Source: Maniola hyperantus (taxonomy: Eukaryota > Arthropoda > Insecta > Lepidoptera > Nymphalidae). Taken from it: a DNA stretch of 64,000 nt. Where the stretch lies: assembly GCF_902806685.2 (NCBI RefSeq), contig NC_048538.1:7936001-8000000 (forward strand), written 5' to 3'. Each line of letters opens with the position of its first letter. Position 1 is the first letter of the stretch. A program made the position numbers and the translations under genes. A model generated the notes under the pieces. That model was not told the DNA's origin. It saw only the letters and a list, made by a program, of their open reading frames with translations, and searched no databases. This document shows positions 43,036 through 54,712 of this stretch, piece by piece.

Positions 43036-44154
43036 AAACATTTTTAATTTTGATACCTACTGCTACGAAACTATGTCATTATTATTAATGGGAGGCCAAG
43101 TGCTGGGCTATTTATCGATAATATTTTTTATTTTGTTTTAATATAGTCAATGTGAGACTTAGGTGTTATATTTGCTGAGCCCAATAAATTTATCTTTTAT
43201 CTTTTTATTTATCACCATAACTGTCAGTGGAGGTAGTGAATAGTTTTAGAGAAAAGTCCGTCGGAAAATGGACTTTTATATATAACAATATATGTAGGTA
43301 GTCTGAGTAAGTATTATATACTTAGGTACTGTTTGAAAAATATATATGCTTGCTCAAAAATATTAAGCTCTATAATAGTAATATAATTGCTATTTCCACA
43401 AGCTGAATCCTCACTAATAAAAGCGATGATTTGTGTAGCTTGGTCTCCTGACATTGGATGGGTTTCCTGCCTATTTACATCACTATAGGTTACCTTCACA
43501 CAAGCGGGCTAAGGTCGCCTCAACAATCGTTCGCAAGAACACCGATATTACTCGCTTGTTCTAGATTCCTTAATATGATGATGAGATGTTTTATTCTTGG
43601 CTAACTTTAACTGTCTGAGGCTTCGACGTCTTGATTCGGCACGATGTAATCCTACTGTTATTGCTAATGACGGTCTCAAGTGGACACACGCCAATTTATT
43701 ATGAACGCTCTATAACACTAGGTGTTATACACCTAGTAGTTGTTGTTGTAACTAATATTGTACAGTTTGTAAGTTATCAAGTCCTGTGATTTCTTTGTCA
43801 GAATATTGTTTTGCAAAACCGTAATTATTTAAGAGCTTGGGCTAACACAACACGTGACGGAAGTATTCAACGGGGCTATTTAATTCACGAATAAAGCTTT
43901 TATTTTATACTGTTACATTTTTAAACTTTTGCCCTCTTTGTCCGCGTTAATTTCGGATCTAGCTCTTTACTCCATTTAAATATTAGAATAAAGGTAAGCA
44001 TGCTATATCTAAATGCTTATGTACTTATGCCTTCTTTAAGAAAATGGAATTTCATAAGTTGTGTCGTCACTCATCAGGCATGCCCCAATGGCAAACAATA
44101 GTTTTTAATGGATGTATGGAACATCAACAGAACCTGAACAGCCAATTATAAGAA
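43036..44154. other. Unique-looking sequence, no gene
   Basis: A small palindrome ACTAGGTGT-TAT-ACACCTAGT lies at 43717-43737. Nothing else is recognised. Confidence 0.4.
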
Positions 44155-44276
44155 AGTAGCTTATGCCCGTGACTTCGTCCGAATAGAATGCACTTTCAAA
44201 CCTCGTTTCAAAGTTCGAGCTGTGCGTTTGATAGATCAGTCAGTCAGTCAGCATTTCATTTTATATATTTAGATAA
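44155..44276 (-). repeat. GACTGACTGATC-family repeat, short copy
   Basis: It reads GTAGCTTATGCCCGTGACTTC, then GAGCTGTGCGTTTGATAGATCAGTCAGTCAGTCAG-type sequence to a TATATATTTAGATA end. Confidence 0.65.
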
Positions 44277-46079
44277 CATAGCAAGTCCATGTATTTTATT
44301 AGTCTTATCAAATAAAACCCTAATACAAAAATGTGGTCGCCTTTTTCACAGGAAGATTTTTGCAAACTTCTCAAGATTTTTGATCTTTGTAAATGTTTCC
44401 TTAACAGACTATTGGCAAGTTTTTTATTTATGTTAGTTAAACTGTTTTCCTTGAGGTAGATACAGTTCTTCTTTATGAAGCGGAACAAGGATGTGAACTA
44501 GTATTCTAATTGATTTGATTAGAAGACACAGTCAGACAGATTACAAAATATACCTATGTACTTATTTTTGTAAAAATCGACAATCTGTAAATATTTAACC
44601 TGTACCTAATATTTGCTCGATTTTCGAAGGCAGCAGGCAGAAGGTCTATCAGGCATTTACACAGATATAATCTAAGATAGAATTCTAATGCCCTTGTTCT
44701 TGATGGAGTGATACCTACTGATGATCGATTAAAGATTAGCACAATTTTATAAAATATAAGAACGATTTTCATATCCACTCGTTATTGTTTATTAGAAAGA
44801 AGATATCTCAATCTAAGATGTTTGTGTACAAAAGTATAATTGAAATGAAGCGAACAAAACGGTGTTATTTCACGTAATAAAAATTTACAAGATGAGTGTT
44901 GGGCGCGAACAATGAGAAAAAAATTAAGTGATTAAAAAACTAATAACCCTACTGCTAATTAAAAGTAGGCTGGTAACTGAAAAGCAAAAAACAAGCTTTG
45001 CATTCTATGAAATAGTAATTAATAAGGTTAAATAAATGTTAGAAAATGTATCCCAGCCGGGGGCATTAGGTACTTAGTTAACTACTTAGGACTATTGCCC
45101 TCGTATAAACAAGTAAAACACATAACCTCCTTTGGACTTCGCCGTAGTCGGGTAAAAAAATTAATGAAAACTATTCCGGTTTGATCGAAATCATGAAATT
45201 TGGACTTGATTTAGCATAGTTTTAAGCCCTTTTGCTTTGAAATGAGGTTAACTTTGTATTTACTGATCAAAACATGATGAAAAGCATGAACTATGGACTC
45301 GATTTTAGTACGGCTTAGGCTGTTTTGCTTGGAAATGAGTTCAGATCTATGAAGTCGATGCACCGCTGAGTCGATTAAAATCAATTGCATTAGGTACAGA
45401 CTACGCCGATATATTTTCCTTCCGGGGTGATTCTCATAGCACGTGGTAACCTGACACGAGCACGTCACCTAAGCGAGCGGAGCCCGGCGAGTGACGGGCG
45501 CGGCGACCCTGACTCTTGAAATAGTCTTCCGCATAACGCGGAGAGCGAAAATATCGCATGATGCTGCCACAAGGTCGCCGACACTCCTCCCCCGTACGCA
45601 CCTTAAAAGGACGCAAATCTACATGCTCTGTACTCACATACTAGCTATTGCTCTATTTATTAATTTATTTATTTTATTTAAAAACCATTTTATAGCATAT
45701 ATTAAAGAATAAAAAAGTACAGGGAATATTATAATAAGTAGTTTAAATATGGCTACCTTATCACAAATGTGACTTCCAGGCAACTTTACTTAAGAACTTA
45801 TAGACCTGAAATTGTGTGAAATAACTTTTTAATTCAATGGAAGTTAGGGAATTTAAGTTTAATAATATGGCTAATTTGGTTGTCTGAAGCTTCGGAGCAT
45901 TATGAAAAGGATATATAGCATTACAATTAGGCCTGTCAATTTCGTTTAAAGATTGTGTACAAAAGAATTGCCTAGCACATTGTGGCTTTCTAAATAATAG
46001 TTTGTCTGTGTATTCGCTTATAACTTGTAAACTTCATACTGAATTTCAATGCGGTGTTCATGATTATTTGGAATACGCA
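44277..46079. other. Unique-looking sequence with a GC islet and repeat scraps
   Basis: 45436-45620 is CpG-rich (AAGCGAGCGGAGCCCGGCGA, GTGACGGGCGCGGCGACC). 45118-45160 is a reverse scrap of the ACCCGACTGCGG repeat, and 45936-45975 resembles one end of the MITE at 33849. No credible gene. Confidence 0.35.
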
Positions 46080-46195
46080 AAATCAAAATCAAAATATTTT
46101 TATTCATTAAATTTTTACAAGTAGGTACTTTTGAATTGTCAAATGCATGTAAGTACCACTGGTTCGGCGGAATGCCTTTCAGAATACAGAACACA
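46080..46195 (-). repeat. Retroposon 3' end, reverse copy of the 36130 type
   Basis: It contains AATCAAAATATTTTTATTCA, ACAAGTAGGTACTTTTGAAT and CCACTGGTTCGGCGGAATGCCTTTC. Confidence 0.65.
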
Positions 46196-46244
46196 ATACA
46201 GAATAATAGGTTTATACGTACATATTTCATTCTCATTAAATTTA

Positions 46245-46445
46245 TTATCGTACTAACAGTAAATTCAAAGTGTGTTTGTTTGTTAGTTTGTCCTTCAATC
46301 ACGCCGAACGGCTTAACGGATCGATGTAATTTAATTATATAGTCTAAGACCGGAGTGGACATAGGTTACATTTTATCCCGGAACATCCCACCATCGACCT
46401 AGAAACCTAAATCAACGTGGATGACGTCGCGAGCATCATCTATAG
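46245..46445 (-). repeat. CGACTTCG-family repeat, CCTTCAATCACGCC subfamily
   Basis: Blocks: TTTGTCCTTCAATCACGCCG, ATAGTCTAAGACCGGAGTGG, ATTTTATCCCGGAACATCCC and AACGTGGATGACGTCGCGAGC. Confidence 0.65.
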
Positions 46446-46488
46446 AATAGTTAGGTCTGTTATAACTCAGCCGTGCGAAGTCGAATCA

Positions 46489-46869
46489 ATGAGGAAGTTT
46501 CTAACCAACGTTCGATAAAATTTTCATATATGGCGCTTAAATACTAACACCACTAAAAACGAAAAATAATACCTATATCTATATGATCTATGCTTTAACG
46601 TTTAGGTCGTGTCAATCAATGACATAGATGAAGAGTAACAGCTAGCGTGCACTGCAGTTTTCCTTATGTTTCTTCGCCACAAAATCTGTGACCTATAATA
46701 GAAGTAATTAATTAATTTTACATCGGGGAAGAAACGTAAGGATTGACTTGACCTAAAGCATAGATCATATAATATATATAGGTAAGTATTATTTTTCGTT
46801 TATAGTGGTGTTGGTATTTAAGCACCATCTATGAAAATTTTATCGAACGTTGCCCTGAAACTTCCTCAT
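46489..46869. mobile_element. MITE with ~120-bp terminal inverted repeats
   Basis: The left arm 46489-46608 (ATGAGGAAGTTTC, CGTTCGATAAAATTTTCATA, ACACCACTAAAAACGAAAAA, CTATGCTTTAACG) is matched by the complement of 46751-46869 with scattered mismatches. The centre, of about 140 bp, carries a second, weaker inverted pair (CCTTATGTTTCTTC and GAAGAAACGTAAGG). There is no coding capacity and the superfamily is not recognised. Confidence 0.8.
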
Positions 46870-47174
46870 TCAAATATAATATTTTATTCATTTCGAGAAC
46901 GTCGGGAAACTAATTATATAAATTTATGATTATGTCCTAATAAAACGTTCAATAATGTCCACCTTCGAGCGAGCGTTCTATTCCGGGTTAGAGTTATTTG
47001 AATCAACTTATCAATTTATTATTACCTATACAGAGTCTTACAATTTATCTAGACATTTCCTAGTAGACTGAGTCCAAGGTCTAGTTGTAGGTTTTGTGAT
47101 ATACATATACGAGTAAATAGTATACCTACTGAACTACTAGTGACTGAATCTGAATGGAATCTTAGCCTTGAGTC

Positions 47175-48255
47175 CAGCGTTGCCATATCTACGTCAATTT
47201 ACGTAGATCTACTAACTTTAGGCCTTTCCTGTAAACCTACGAACTTCAGTCCCAGAATCTACGTATTTTTTATCAAATTGTACGAAGTAATCAAATACTT
47301 AGCCTTTTGAGGCTGAATGGGCATAATTTGAATTTCCTTTTCATTCATGAAAAAGGTTATTAAAAAAGTTCCCTTTTTACACAGTTACAGCAATATACGT
47401 GACTGTGTAAAATGGAACGTTCGCTTTGCAGAAACTGTCACTAGTGTCACTGTCAGAAATAAATACTCTTTTGGCGCGTGGCGAAAATAAAGCCGCCATC
47501 TTTTGAAGTATCACGGTGTGACCTTAAATGGAGTGTTGCTTTGTAAAAAAAATTAAATTCACTGTTTTTGTTAAATATTAGAGCCATTCCATTTAAATAA
47601 CATCATGATATATCCTAATAATATATTGTACATCATAAATGTGTCTGCATCTTATAGCAGGTAACTAATTACAGCTAGTCCATGGCCTATAAATGGTTTT
47701 TATTATTCTTTCTCTATTTGGAAACAGGGGCCGCTTTCCCAATTTCTTATTCAGTTAAAATTAAATAAAACTTACATTGACATTTTCAATAGGTAGGTAT
47801 AATCCGTAAAATTGAGGAGATTTTATTTGCTGGCAGCTATTGTTCTACAACTACACCCCCCTTGTCAATGTCATTCAAGTGCCAAAAGAGCCTTGTCGTA
47901 CTAAGTATTTCGATTCAAAGTTCAAATTCAAATGGACTAACAACTTAATGAAAACAAACATAAGAAACAGACTTTCCACTGAAACACTAACTGGCCTACT
48001 TTTTACAAAAAGTAGCATAAAAAAACAGCTACCTTTGCAAGAACACCTTAAATTTTTTAACAATTTATGTGTTAGTTTCATTTGCGTGAGGCTGAAATTG
48101 ATGAAAATGAATAAATTGTATGACAAAACACTACCTTACTCTCTTCATTTTACCCAGAAAAAAGTACGTAGATCTACGAACTTTTCATCCGAAATTTTTA
48201 CTAAATCTACGTCTTTTTCTAATGCGGTCTACGCCTTTTTCAAAATCCGAGTTGG
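47175..48255 (+). mobile_element. Deleted hAT-type DNA transposon
   Basis: The ends CAGCGTTGCCA (47175) and TGGCAACGTT (48251 region) are short, imperfect inverted repeats of the CAGNGTTGCCA type seen in hAT elements. Both subterminal regions are packed with CTACG words (TCTACGTCAATTTACGTAGA, CCTACGAAC, TCTACGTATT on the left; ACGTAGATCTACGAAC, TCTACGTC, TCTACGCC on the right), like transposase-binding arrays. About 1.08 kb remain; the only coding remnant is the hAT C-terminal region at 47909-48050. A clean 8-bp target duplication could not be found. Confidence 0.65.
47840..48100 (+). pseudogene. hAT transposase C-terminal (dimerisation) fragment
   Basis: Inside a 149-codon frame, the segment KFKWTNNLMKTNIRNRLSTE and TLTGLLFTKSSIKKQ resembles the hATC dimerisation domain, whose hallmark is an FSxxxxIKTKxRNRLSxETL-type block. 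The residues before it (DSKF in place of an ER-FS motif) and after it are poor matches, and the frame runs on into the subterminal repeats. It is a short relic of an otherwise deleted transposase. Confidence 0.6.
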
Positions 48256-48324
48256 CAACGTTCCGCTTACAGTAGGTATTTACGTGTAAAAATATGTATT
48301 TTGTATGATATACTTAGTAAGTTT

Positions 48325-48690
48325 GAAGGTGGTGATGGCCTAGTGGTTAAGACGTCGTGGTCGGCCTCCTCCGGGAGTCGATCCTGAGCACGCACCTGTT
48401 ACTTTTGAAATGAAATGAAATTAAATATTTTCGCAGTTATGTGCGTTTTGAGCAATTAAAATATCTCTTGATATAATTGTCAAGGAAACTATCGTGACGA
48501 AACGCACACCTGAGAGTACTCTATTCTATAATGTCCTCAAAAGTGTGCGTAGTCTGCCAATCTGCAATTGGCCAGCGTGGTAGACTATGGGACTAATGGT
48601 TAAACCCTTCTTATTCTTAAGAGGAGACACGTGCTCAGTAGTCAATACCTAATGAAATGAGCCAGCGATGGGTTGATGATGATGAAGATG
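48325..48690 (+). repeat. tRNA-derived SINE, diverged
   Basis: The head GTGATGGCCTAGTGGTTAAG and B-box region CGGGAGTCGATCCTGAGCAC are recognisable. The body has TGTGCGTTTTGAGCAATTAA, GAAACTATCGTGACGAAAC, CTCAAAAGTGTGCGTAGTCTG, and a TGATGATGATGAAGATGATT tail. Confidence 0.75.
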
Positions 48691-48898
48691 ATTAATTAAT
48701 TAGTGATCACTTACCACCAGGTGAGATTGCAGTCAAGGGCTACCTTGCATCTGAATAAATACATGAATAATAAATTAAACTAGTAGCTACTACTATCCTT
48801 ACTCTGTGCTAGTAGGTACCTAGTTAAAAACATCGTCAAATTGTTTTGTTCAGTAGTGTAGATACCTAGATACCTATTCTGAGACGGTGCGGTGGTAG

Positions 48899-48943
48899 AG
48901 AAAATTCGACGTAGTAGATGTAGGTACTTACGTCGAATTTTCT
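48899..48943. repeat. 15-bp perfect inverted repeat with a 15-base loop
   Basis: AGAAAATTCGACGTA at 48899-48913 faces its exact complement at 48929-48943. Confidence 0.9.
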
Positions 48944-49383
48944 GCGTAGATGTTCAACGTTTTACGTTGGGGGTTGTGGTAATAAGATCGATACTTCGAT
49001 ACTTTTTCTAACTAGAAAACAGGGATAAACTCAGTATAGTATTTCTGATTCCATTTATTCTGCCCTAAAGCGTAAAAGTCGTATCTTTGAATTATCGTAC
49101 CCAAACCAATATACAAACAATAAACATATACCTACCTAGTCTGTAGAAAGTCTATATTGATATGATGTATTTGTTTGCCGTTTAGTAAACGTTGTTTCAA
49201 CTCTCCTGTAAAATTTTTATTTTTCAGATTAGACTTTTATGTTTCGCATGGCAGAATCAATATTTTTAGCAAGGATGTACTTTGATGTACCTACCTACCT
49301 ACAGGAAACGCATGTGACGTCTAATCACCATGACGCGCTCTCGACCATCTTTATCTATGTGAAATCATTTTCCTCCTAATAAT

Positions 49384-49592
49384 AACTAGCTTAATCTCGC
49401 GACTTCGTCCGCGTGGATTACACCATTTTCAAACTCCTATTTTACTCTTTTTTACCCCCTATTTTGGGCTCTAGGGGCTGAACTTTCAATAATCCTTTTT
49501 GCATGCCAAATTTTAGCCCCATTCGTCTAGTAGTTTGAGCTGTGCGTTAATAGATCAGTCAGTCAGCTTTTCCTTTTATATATTTAGATAAT
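49384..49592 (-). repeat. GACTGACTGATC-family repeat
   Basis: It starts AACTAGCTTAATCTCGCGACTT and ends GATCAGTCAGTCAGCTTTTCC...ATATATTTAGATAA. Confidence 0.75.
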
Positions 49593-49949
49593 TATTGATA
49601 TCGGTACTAACCAGCATTTGCTATTGTAATCAATTCGTCTAAAATACGTCACGACCTTGCAGACCGTACTTGCCGTACAACCGAACGTGTTTAAAGTACT
49701 AAATCACACACATCGCAATTGTAAACAAATCGCCCACTCTCTGCAAAAAAGCCAAATTGAAAAAATTTGCCTGGCGAGTATTTGCGACTTTGTTGAAATA
49801 TGCTCTAAACAGTTTTCAGAGCCAAGGTTTCAACAGCTAATGATCATTAATTATATAAGTTATGGCCCCATCCGCCCCCTTTACTTTGTTGCTAAAATCT
49901 CTATAATCCAAACAACATTGATATTTTACTCGTGTAAGTATATGTTATC

Positions 49950-50128
49950 ACTACGCATATTATAAATGTAAAACTGTTTGTTTGTCCTTCAATCACGCCA
50001 GAAGCGACGGATCGGCGTGATTTTATTGCATGATATTGAGACCTGGAGAGGCTACTTTTATCCCGGAAAATCAAAAAGTTTCCACGCGATTTTATGCGGA
50101 TGAAGTTGCGGGCATCAGCTAGTATTTT
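49950..50128 (-). repeat. CGACTTCG-family repeat, CCTTCAATCACGCC subfamily
   Basis: It starts ACTACGCATATTATAAATGT and ends GATTTTATGCGGATGAAGTTGCGGGCATCAGCTAGTA. Confidence 0.7.
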
Positions 50129-50175
50129 GTTCACTAAGTATGCAATATACCTATATATATGGTGTATATTTTTGT

Positions 50176-50415
50176 TATTTTTAAATTTTACGCACCTCTA
50201 AGGTTTCGGAGTTACTTGCGTTTTAACTTTTAAACAATTAAAATATCACTAAATTTAAGGCCCATTACGCACGGTCGACTAGTCGCCCGGCAACTCAGTC
50301 AGTGAAGGTAAAAGTCGTGAGAGTTACACTACGGCCAAACCCTTCTCATACTGACAGAAGATCCGTTCTCAGTACTGAGCCAGCGATGGGTTGCTGATGA
50401 TGATGATTTAAAAAT
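50176..50415 (+). repeat. SINE fragment
   Basis: It has the middle of the tRNA-SINE body (TACGCACCTCTAAGGTTTCGG, AAACAATTAAAATATCACT) and its end (AAACCCTTCTCATACTGACAG, CAGTACTGAGCCAGCGATGG, GATGATGATGATTTA), with a different segment between them, GGCCCATTACGCACGGTCGAC, that is not part of the family. Confidence 0.6.
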
Positions 50416-51954
50416 AGGTTTGGGTTTAGTATATTGGCAGAATCGCAAACAATTCCGCGTAGATGCCTCCAGTACTGGTCCAAGATCCAACTGCCGCCAG
50501 ACCTTCCTTGTTTTCTAAGAAACAAAATGTATGGGATAGAGTAGTGCTTGTGTGTACTTTTAATGTTCATATGTTTGCTAGATTATGTCCTAGGACAATT
50601 TATAGGTATCAGATACTGATAATGGGGTTTGAAATTTGTGTCCACGCGAACTCGCGGGCTTAAGCTAGTAATCGTTATAATTATAAAACTTGAGCACAAA
50701 ATACAATTTTTACTGTTCATAATAAATCTTGAAGACAAATTACAATTAGGTAAGTTAATAATAAAAACAAAACCTCATATACCGAATAAAACACATACAT
50801 TTTACATACAAAACTGTCTAAACGTAGTGGAGACAGCTTATAAATTCAGTGCTGAAATATTGTTTAGTTGGTATTCTTAATCGGTTTAAGACTGTTATTT
50901 TCATACTTTCAAGATTTTCAAGGAAAAAAGAGCGGTCGGTGAGCCCGTTTGTCTTTTATGTCCTATTTATCACCCGCTACAGAAAAAGAAAGCAATGTTG
51001 AATGCTCAAGTGAGCGACAAAAGTATTGAAAAAAATTAGGTGTCACCGAATAAGCAAGAAATGCAGGTCAGTGACCAAAGAAAACAAATACCTCACGGAG
51101 TTTTGTATCGCTATGGAACATGAGAAATCGGATCGCCCCCCCCTCCCCCCCATGCCATGGGTTTCCACCAGTTTACCGTAGTGTACTTTGTTTGCCAGTC
51201 AGTCAGTCATAGTACCTACTGTTTTATACCTATGTTTGAGACCGTAAGGATTTCGTAGTGAGTTTATGACCGAATCCCATACGGAACTCTGAAAATACCT
51301 GTTGTGAAAACCGTCGGAGACGCTTTCATATTTTCATACTTTGTGATTAGAAACTGAACATAGTTTTTTTTGTTTAGTTATCATCACCGGCAGACCATTT
51401 AGTTGTGATACTTTTACTGCAGAGTAAAACTCGACAGTTTGGCGGGCAGCGATGCGTGGCTCTGTGACCCACTGCCCTGACCCACATCGATGATGATTGT
51501 ATGTAGATTTTGTAAGCCATAAGTCAGGCGAGCCGAGAATGCGATGACAGCATCCATATATTTTCTCCGTCTATTGTACCAGCACGAGATCCCTGTGATG
51601 GCTGGTAAACGTCTGGCCGCACCGCGCCGACACCGCGCCTTCGCCAAGTGTCGCGGCGCGCGCAGAGAAATTGAGGTGATATCACTTATGATACGATAAC
51701 ATGTACTTTCTGCCCTAGTGGCCAACAAAGATGGTGTGTTCATTTTAAATAAGTAGGTATATAGGTATGTAATTCGATACGATTGTCTGAAATAAGATAA
51801 GTTTAATAATAATAATAAAAATAACAAAAATAAACTGAATTAATAGGGTCCTACAAAAATTGGACGATAGTAGTATGACATATCCACGAATATTATTCGT
51901 GTTTATTAGAATTTATTTTGTAAGTACTTAGTTATATAATAACTTTGAACTTTT
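50416..51954. other. Unique-looking sequence, no gene
   Basis: A CpG-rich patch lies at 51595-51680 (CCGCACCGCGCCGACACCGC) and a (C)n-rich tract at 51137-51151. The 137-codon minus frame over 51414-51827 has no family resemblance. Confidence 0.35.
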
Positions 51955-52448
51955 TATTTTTAGGGTTCCGTACCTCAAAAGGAAAAACGGAACCCTTATA
52001 GGATCACTTTGTTGTCAGTCTGTCTGTTTGTCTGTCTGTCGGTCTGTCAAGAAAGGTTTCTTGACAGACCGACAGACACTTCTCTACTTTACTTTACTCT
52101 ACTTTCTCACTCTACTTCCCGTTGACCTAGAATTATGAAATTTGGCAGATAGGTAGTTCTTATAGCTGACATTTGGGGGAAATCTGAAAACCGTGAATTT
52201 TTGGTTACATCACATGAAAAAAATTAAATTGTGGTCATGGACTAATAATTACTTTCGAAGTGAGATAACTACCTATATCAAGTTGGGTATCATATGAAAG
52301 GTCTTCACCTAAAACTAAACATCTAAAACAGATTTTTATTTATTTTTATGCATCATAGTTTTTGAATTATCGTGCAAAATGTCGAAAAAATATGACTGTA
52401 GTACGAAACCCTCGTTGCGCGAGCCTGACTCGCACTTGGCCGGTTTTT
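51955..52448 (+). repeat. GGCCAAGTGCGAG-family repeat, with an internal fold-back
   Basis: It is complete from TAGGGTTCCGTACCTCAAAAGG to GCCTGACTCGCACTTGGCCGG, in the same order as 20797-21228. At 52034-52077 a 21-bp inverted duplication and an unrelated CT-rich filler (CTTCTCTACTTTACTTTACT) replace the normal junction before TTCCCGTTGACC. Confidence 0.85.
52034..52077. repeat. Perfect 21-bp palindrome with a 2-base spacer
   Basis: Arm 52034-52054 (GTCTGTCGGTCTGTCAAGAAA) faces its exact complement at 52057-52077; the spacer is GG. Confidence 0.92.
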
Positions 52449-53876
52449 TCGACGTAACTTGGCCATTCTTACAAATTAGATACACAAGAACAAGATAAAT
52501 CTTACAAGATAATTTTTTTATTTCTTTATTTATTTAGGGGCTTTTATATGTATATTGGAGGGTCGATATTGAAAGAGTTCTTACTGTCTATAGACTCCGT
52601 GAAAAGAAACGTATGAGTTTTACTCTACGGAAGGTAGCCATCTTTATTTTAGTTGTCAGAGTTGGACTTTGACACGCACGAATTTTGTTGTCGTTCACAA
52701 TTTTCTCTCGCGTTAAATTAATTAAGTATCAGATTATAGCTTAGCTAATTATTATTCTTTGAGATAGGTAGGTAGTTTCTTAATCGTGATATTTAATTCG
52801 GTGATTGTGATATAGTTAGAACAGTAATTGTTCGATGCTAATGTACATTGTGTTAAATCGTAACATCTAGTGCCATCCGGTGACTTTGTCTGCAAAGCAC
52901 TATTAATAATGTTCGCGTAGTTGTTTGACGAATATGGAATACTAATTATTGGTGAATATTAGAGTAATTCGTGAGTTGACGTTTGGCTCAGTGGATAGAT
53001 TATTATAAGGACATCCGTTAAGGTTATTTCTGCAGACGCTAGTGATTTAGAGTGTAATTGGAGATATACCGGCAGTTGAGATAATGATTAGTTTGAAGTG
53101 ATAGTTTAGTGTGATAGTAACTTGAAGTTAACTTTGATAGTAGGTACCCGCTTTAGAATCGTATAACCCGGTTGGTAAAGAATCATTGATGACTCTCGTG
53201 TAATGTTGAAATGGATTAGACAATGAGTTGCCCATGAGATCGAATAGCTTACATTCTACCTGGTTTCTGTTGTGATCGCTTATTTGGGTGGATATAGTAG
53301 TCGTGGCGCGTGTGGCGCACGATGCTATGGTGTTCTGTATGCAGATGTGCACAGAGTGGAGAAGGTAGAGCTATTGCGATATTCTGAATTAGTAATGAGA
53401 AGTCAATTATAAGATCTGGTTTAGATCGTAAGAGAGTCGATGCAATGATCCTTTTAAGAGCGTTCATGAAGTTGTGATTGATTACCTTGAGATGATTAGA
53501 TAACGGAGTAGGTCGTGACTAGATTGAGAGGTTGCAATAGCAATTGCGCCCTAATCACACGATGTAGTGTTTAGCTTAGGTTAGCTAGTTTAGAGTGAGG
53601 TGAGGGGTCGCTGTGAGGGGTGGTTGGAGGCGACCATAGGTAGGGTTAGGTTAGGGTGATCTGGTTGTGTTACGTTGATAGTTTCCATGTGCGATACGTT
53701 ACTGAGAACTATTTGTAAAGAACATGGATTAAAGTACCTACCTATTAATTACTACCTTCTGATGTCGGCTAAAGATGAATAATAATTATGAGCCATCCGC
53801 CTGTTCTCCGACATGTATTTATATACATGTCAGCCCCATTATAATCTAATACATACAATCAAAACAAGAAAATCTT
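52449..53876. other. About 1.4 kb of apparently single-copy sequence
   Basis: No repeat family is recognised and frames are short. G-rich runs and TTAGG-like words occur at 53570-53660 (GGGTTAGGTTAGGG at 53643), too few for a telomeric tract. A small palindrome GACATGTATTTATATACATGTC lies at 53811-53832. Confidence 0.4.
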
Positions 53877-54033
53877 ATATCAAGTGGGGTATCATATGAA
53901 AGGGCTTTACGTGTGTATTTTGTTTATTTTTATGCATCATAGTTTTTGAATTATCGTGCAAAATGTGGAAAAAATACGACTGTAGTACGGAACCCTCGGT
54001 GCGCGTATCTGACTCGCACTTGGCCGGTTTTTT
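53877..54033 (+). repeat. GGCCAAGTGCGAG-family repeat, 3' third
   Basis: It starts ATCAAGTGGGGTATCATATG and ends ATCTGACTCGCACTTGGCCGGTTTTTT. Confidence 0.8.
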
Positions 54034-54712
54034 TAAAGAAGAAGATAAGTACAGTACGCGGCAGAAAGTATTGTACATCGGCCTTAAAATGACATTTCGG
54101 CTTTGTAGAGCGTTGTCTCTGACACTCATACCTATATGACGTGTTGTCGGTCTCAACGACAGAGACAACTCTCTGCAAATCTGCTGTCTCCTTCTAAAGG
54201 TCGATGTTCATTACTTTCTGCTGCGTACTGTAATTAAGTATAGGATTATTAGTTGTATCCAGTGAGGCGATTCTACTGTCTAATCTAGTATCTATCTAAT
54301 GATAACATAAATAAATAAAAATATTAAAATAAAAGATATAAAGCTTTAGTTTTATTAATAAAGGACCAAATCCTTTCTCTCGTACAGGTCGCACTGCCTT
54401 TCTCGCTCGCAGCATCCGTGCCGCTAAAGATTTCTCTCGTGTCCGTATTGGGATTCAGGTCGTGTTCGCCTCGCCCAAACACATTGCTCCACATTAACAA
54501 TACCAGTAATGCAATACTGTTTACGAAATTGTTGAATGCAGGGAGATTATTTTCCTCTACCTCTACCTAGCTACATGAATGAAAAAAGTTAGGTAACAGT
54601 AACTACTAACCTGCTTAGACCTACTGACCATCAAAAAAGTAAAAAAAAACGTTAGAGAATGATTGATAACACTTGTCATTGTATAGGTAAGTACTTATTA
54701 TATTTTCTAAAC
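54034..54712. other. Unique-looking sequence, no gene
   Basis: 54350-54480 is somewhat GC-richer (CTCGCTCGCAGCATCCGTGC). A copy of GTACAG/CTGCGTACTGTA words brackets 54050-54235, with CAGAAAGTA and TACTTTCTG facing each other, so a decayed inverted-repeat element is possible. Confidence 0.35.

Noticed and set aside
51414..51827. A 137-codon minus-strand frame as a gene
   Set aside because: No domain or signal is recognisable and part of it is low-complexity CpG-rich sequence.
53640..53660. Interstitial telomeric repeat (TTAGG)n
   Set aside because: Only two full TTAGG units are present, too few to distinguish from chance in a G-rich stretch.
52449..53876. A long terminal repeat or endogenous retrovirus
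   Set aside because: I looked for paired terminal repeats, a primer-binding site and gag/pol motifs and found none.
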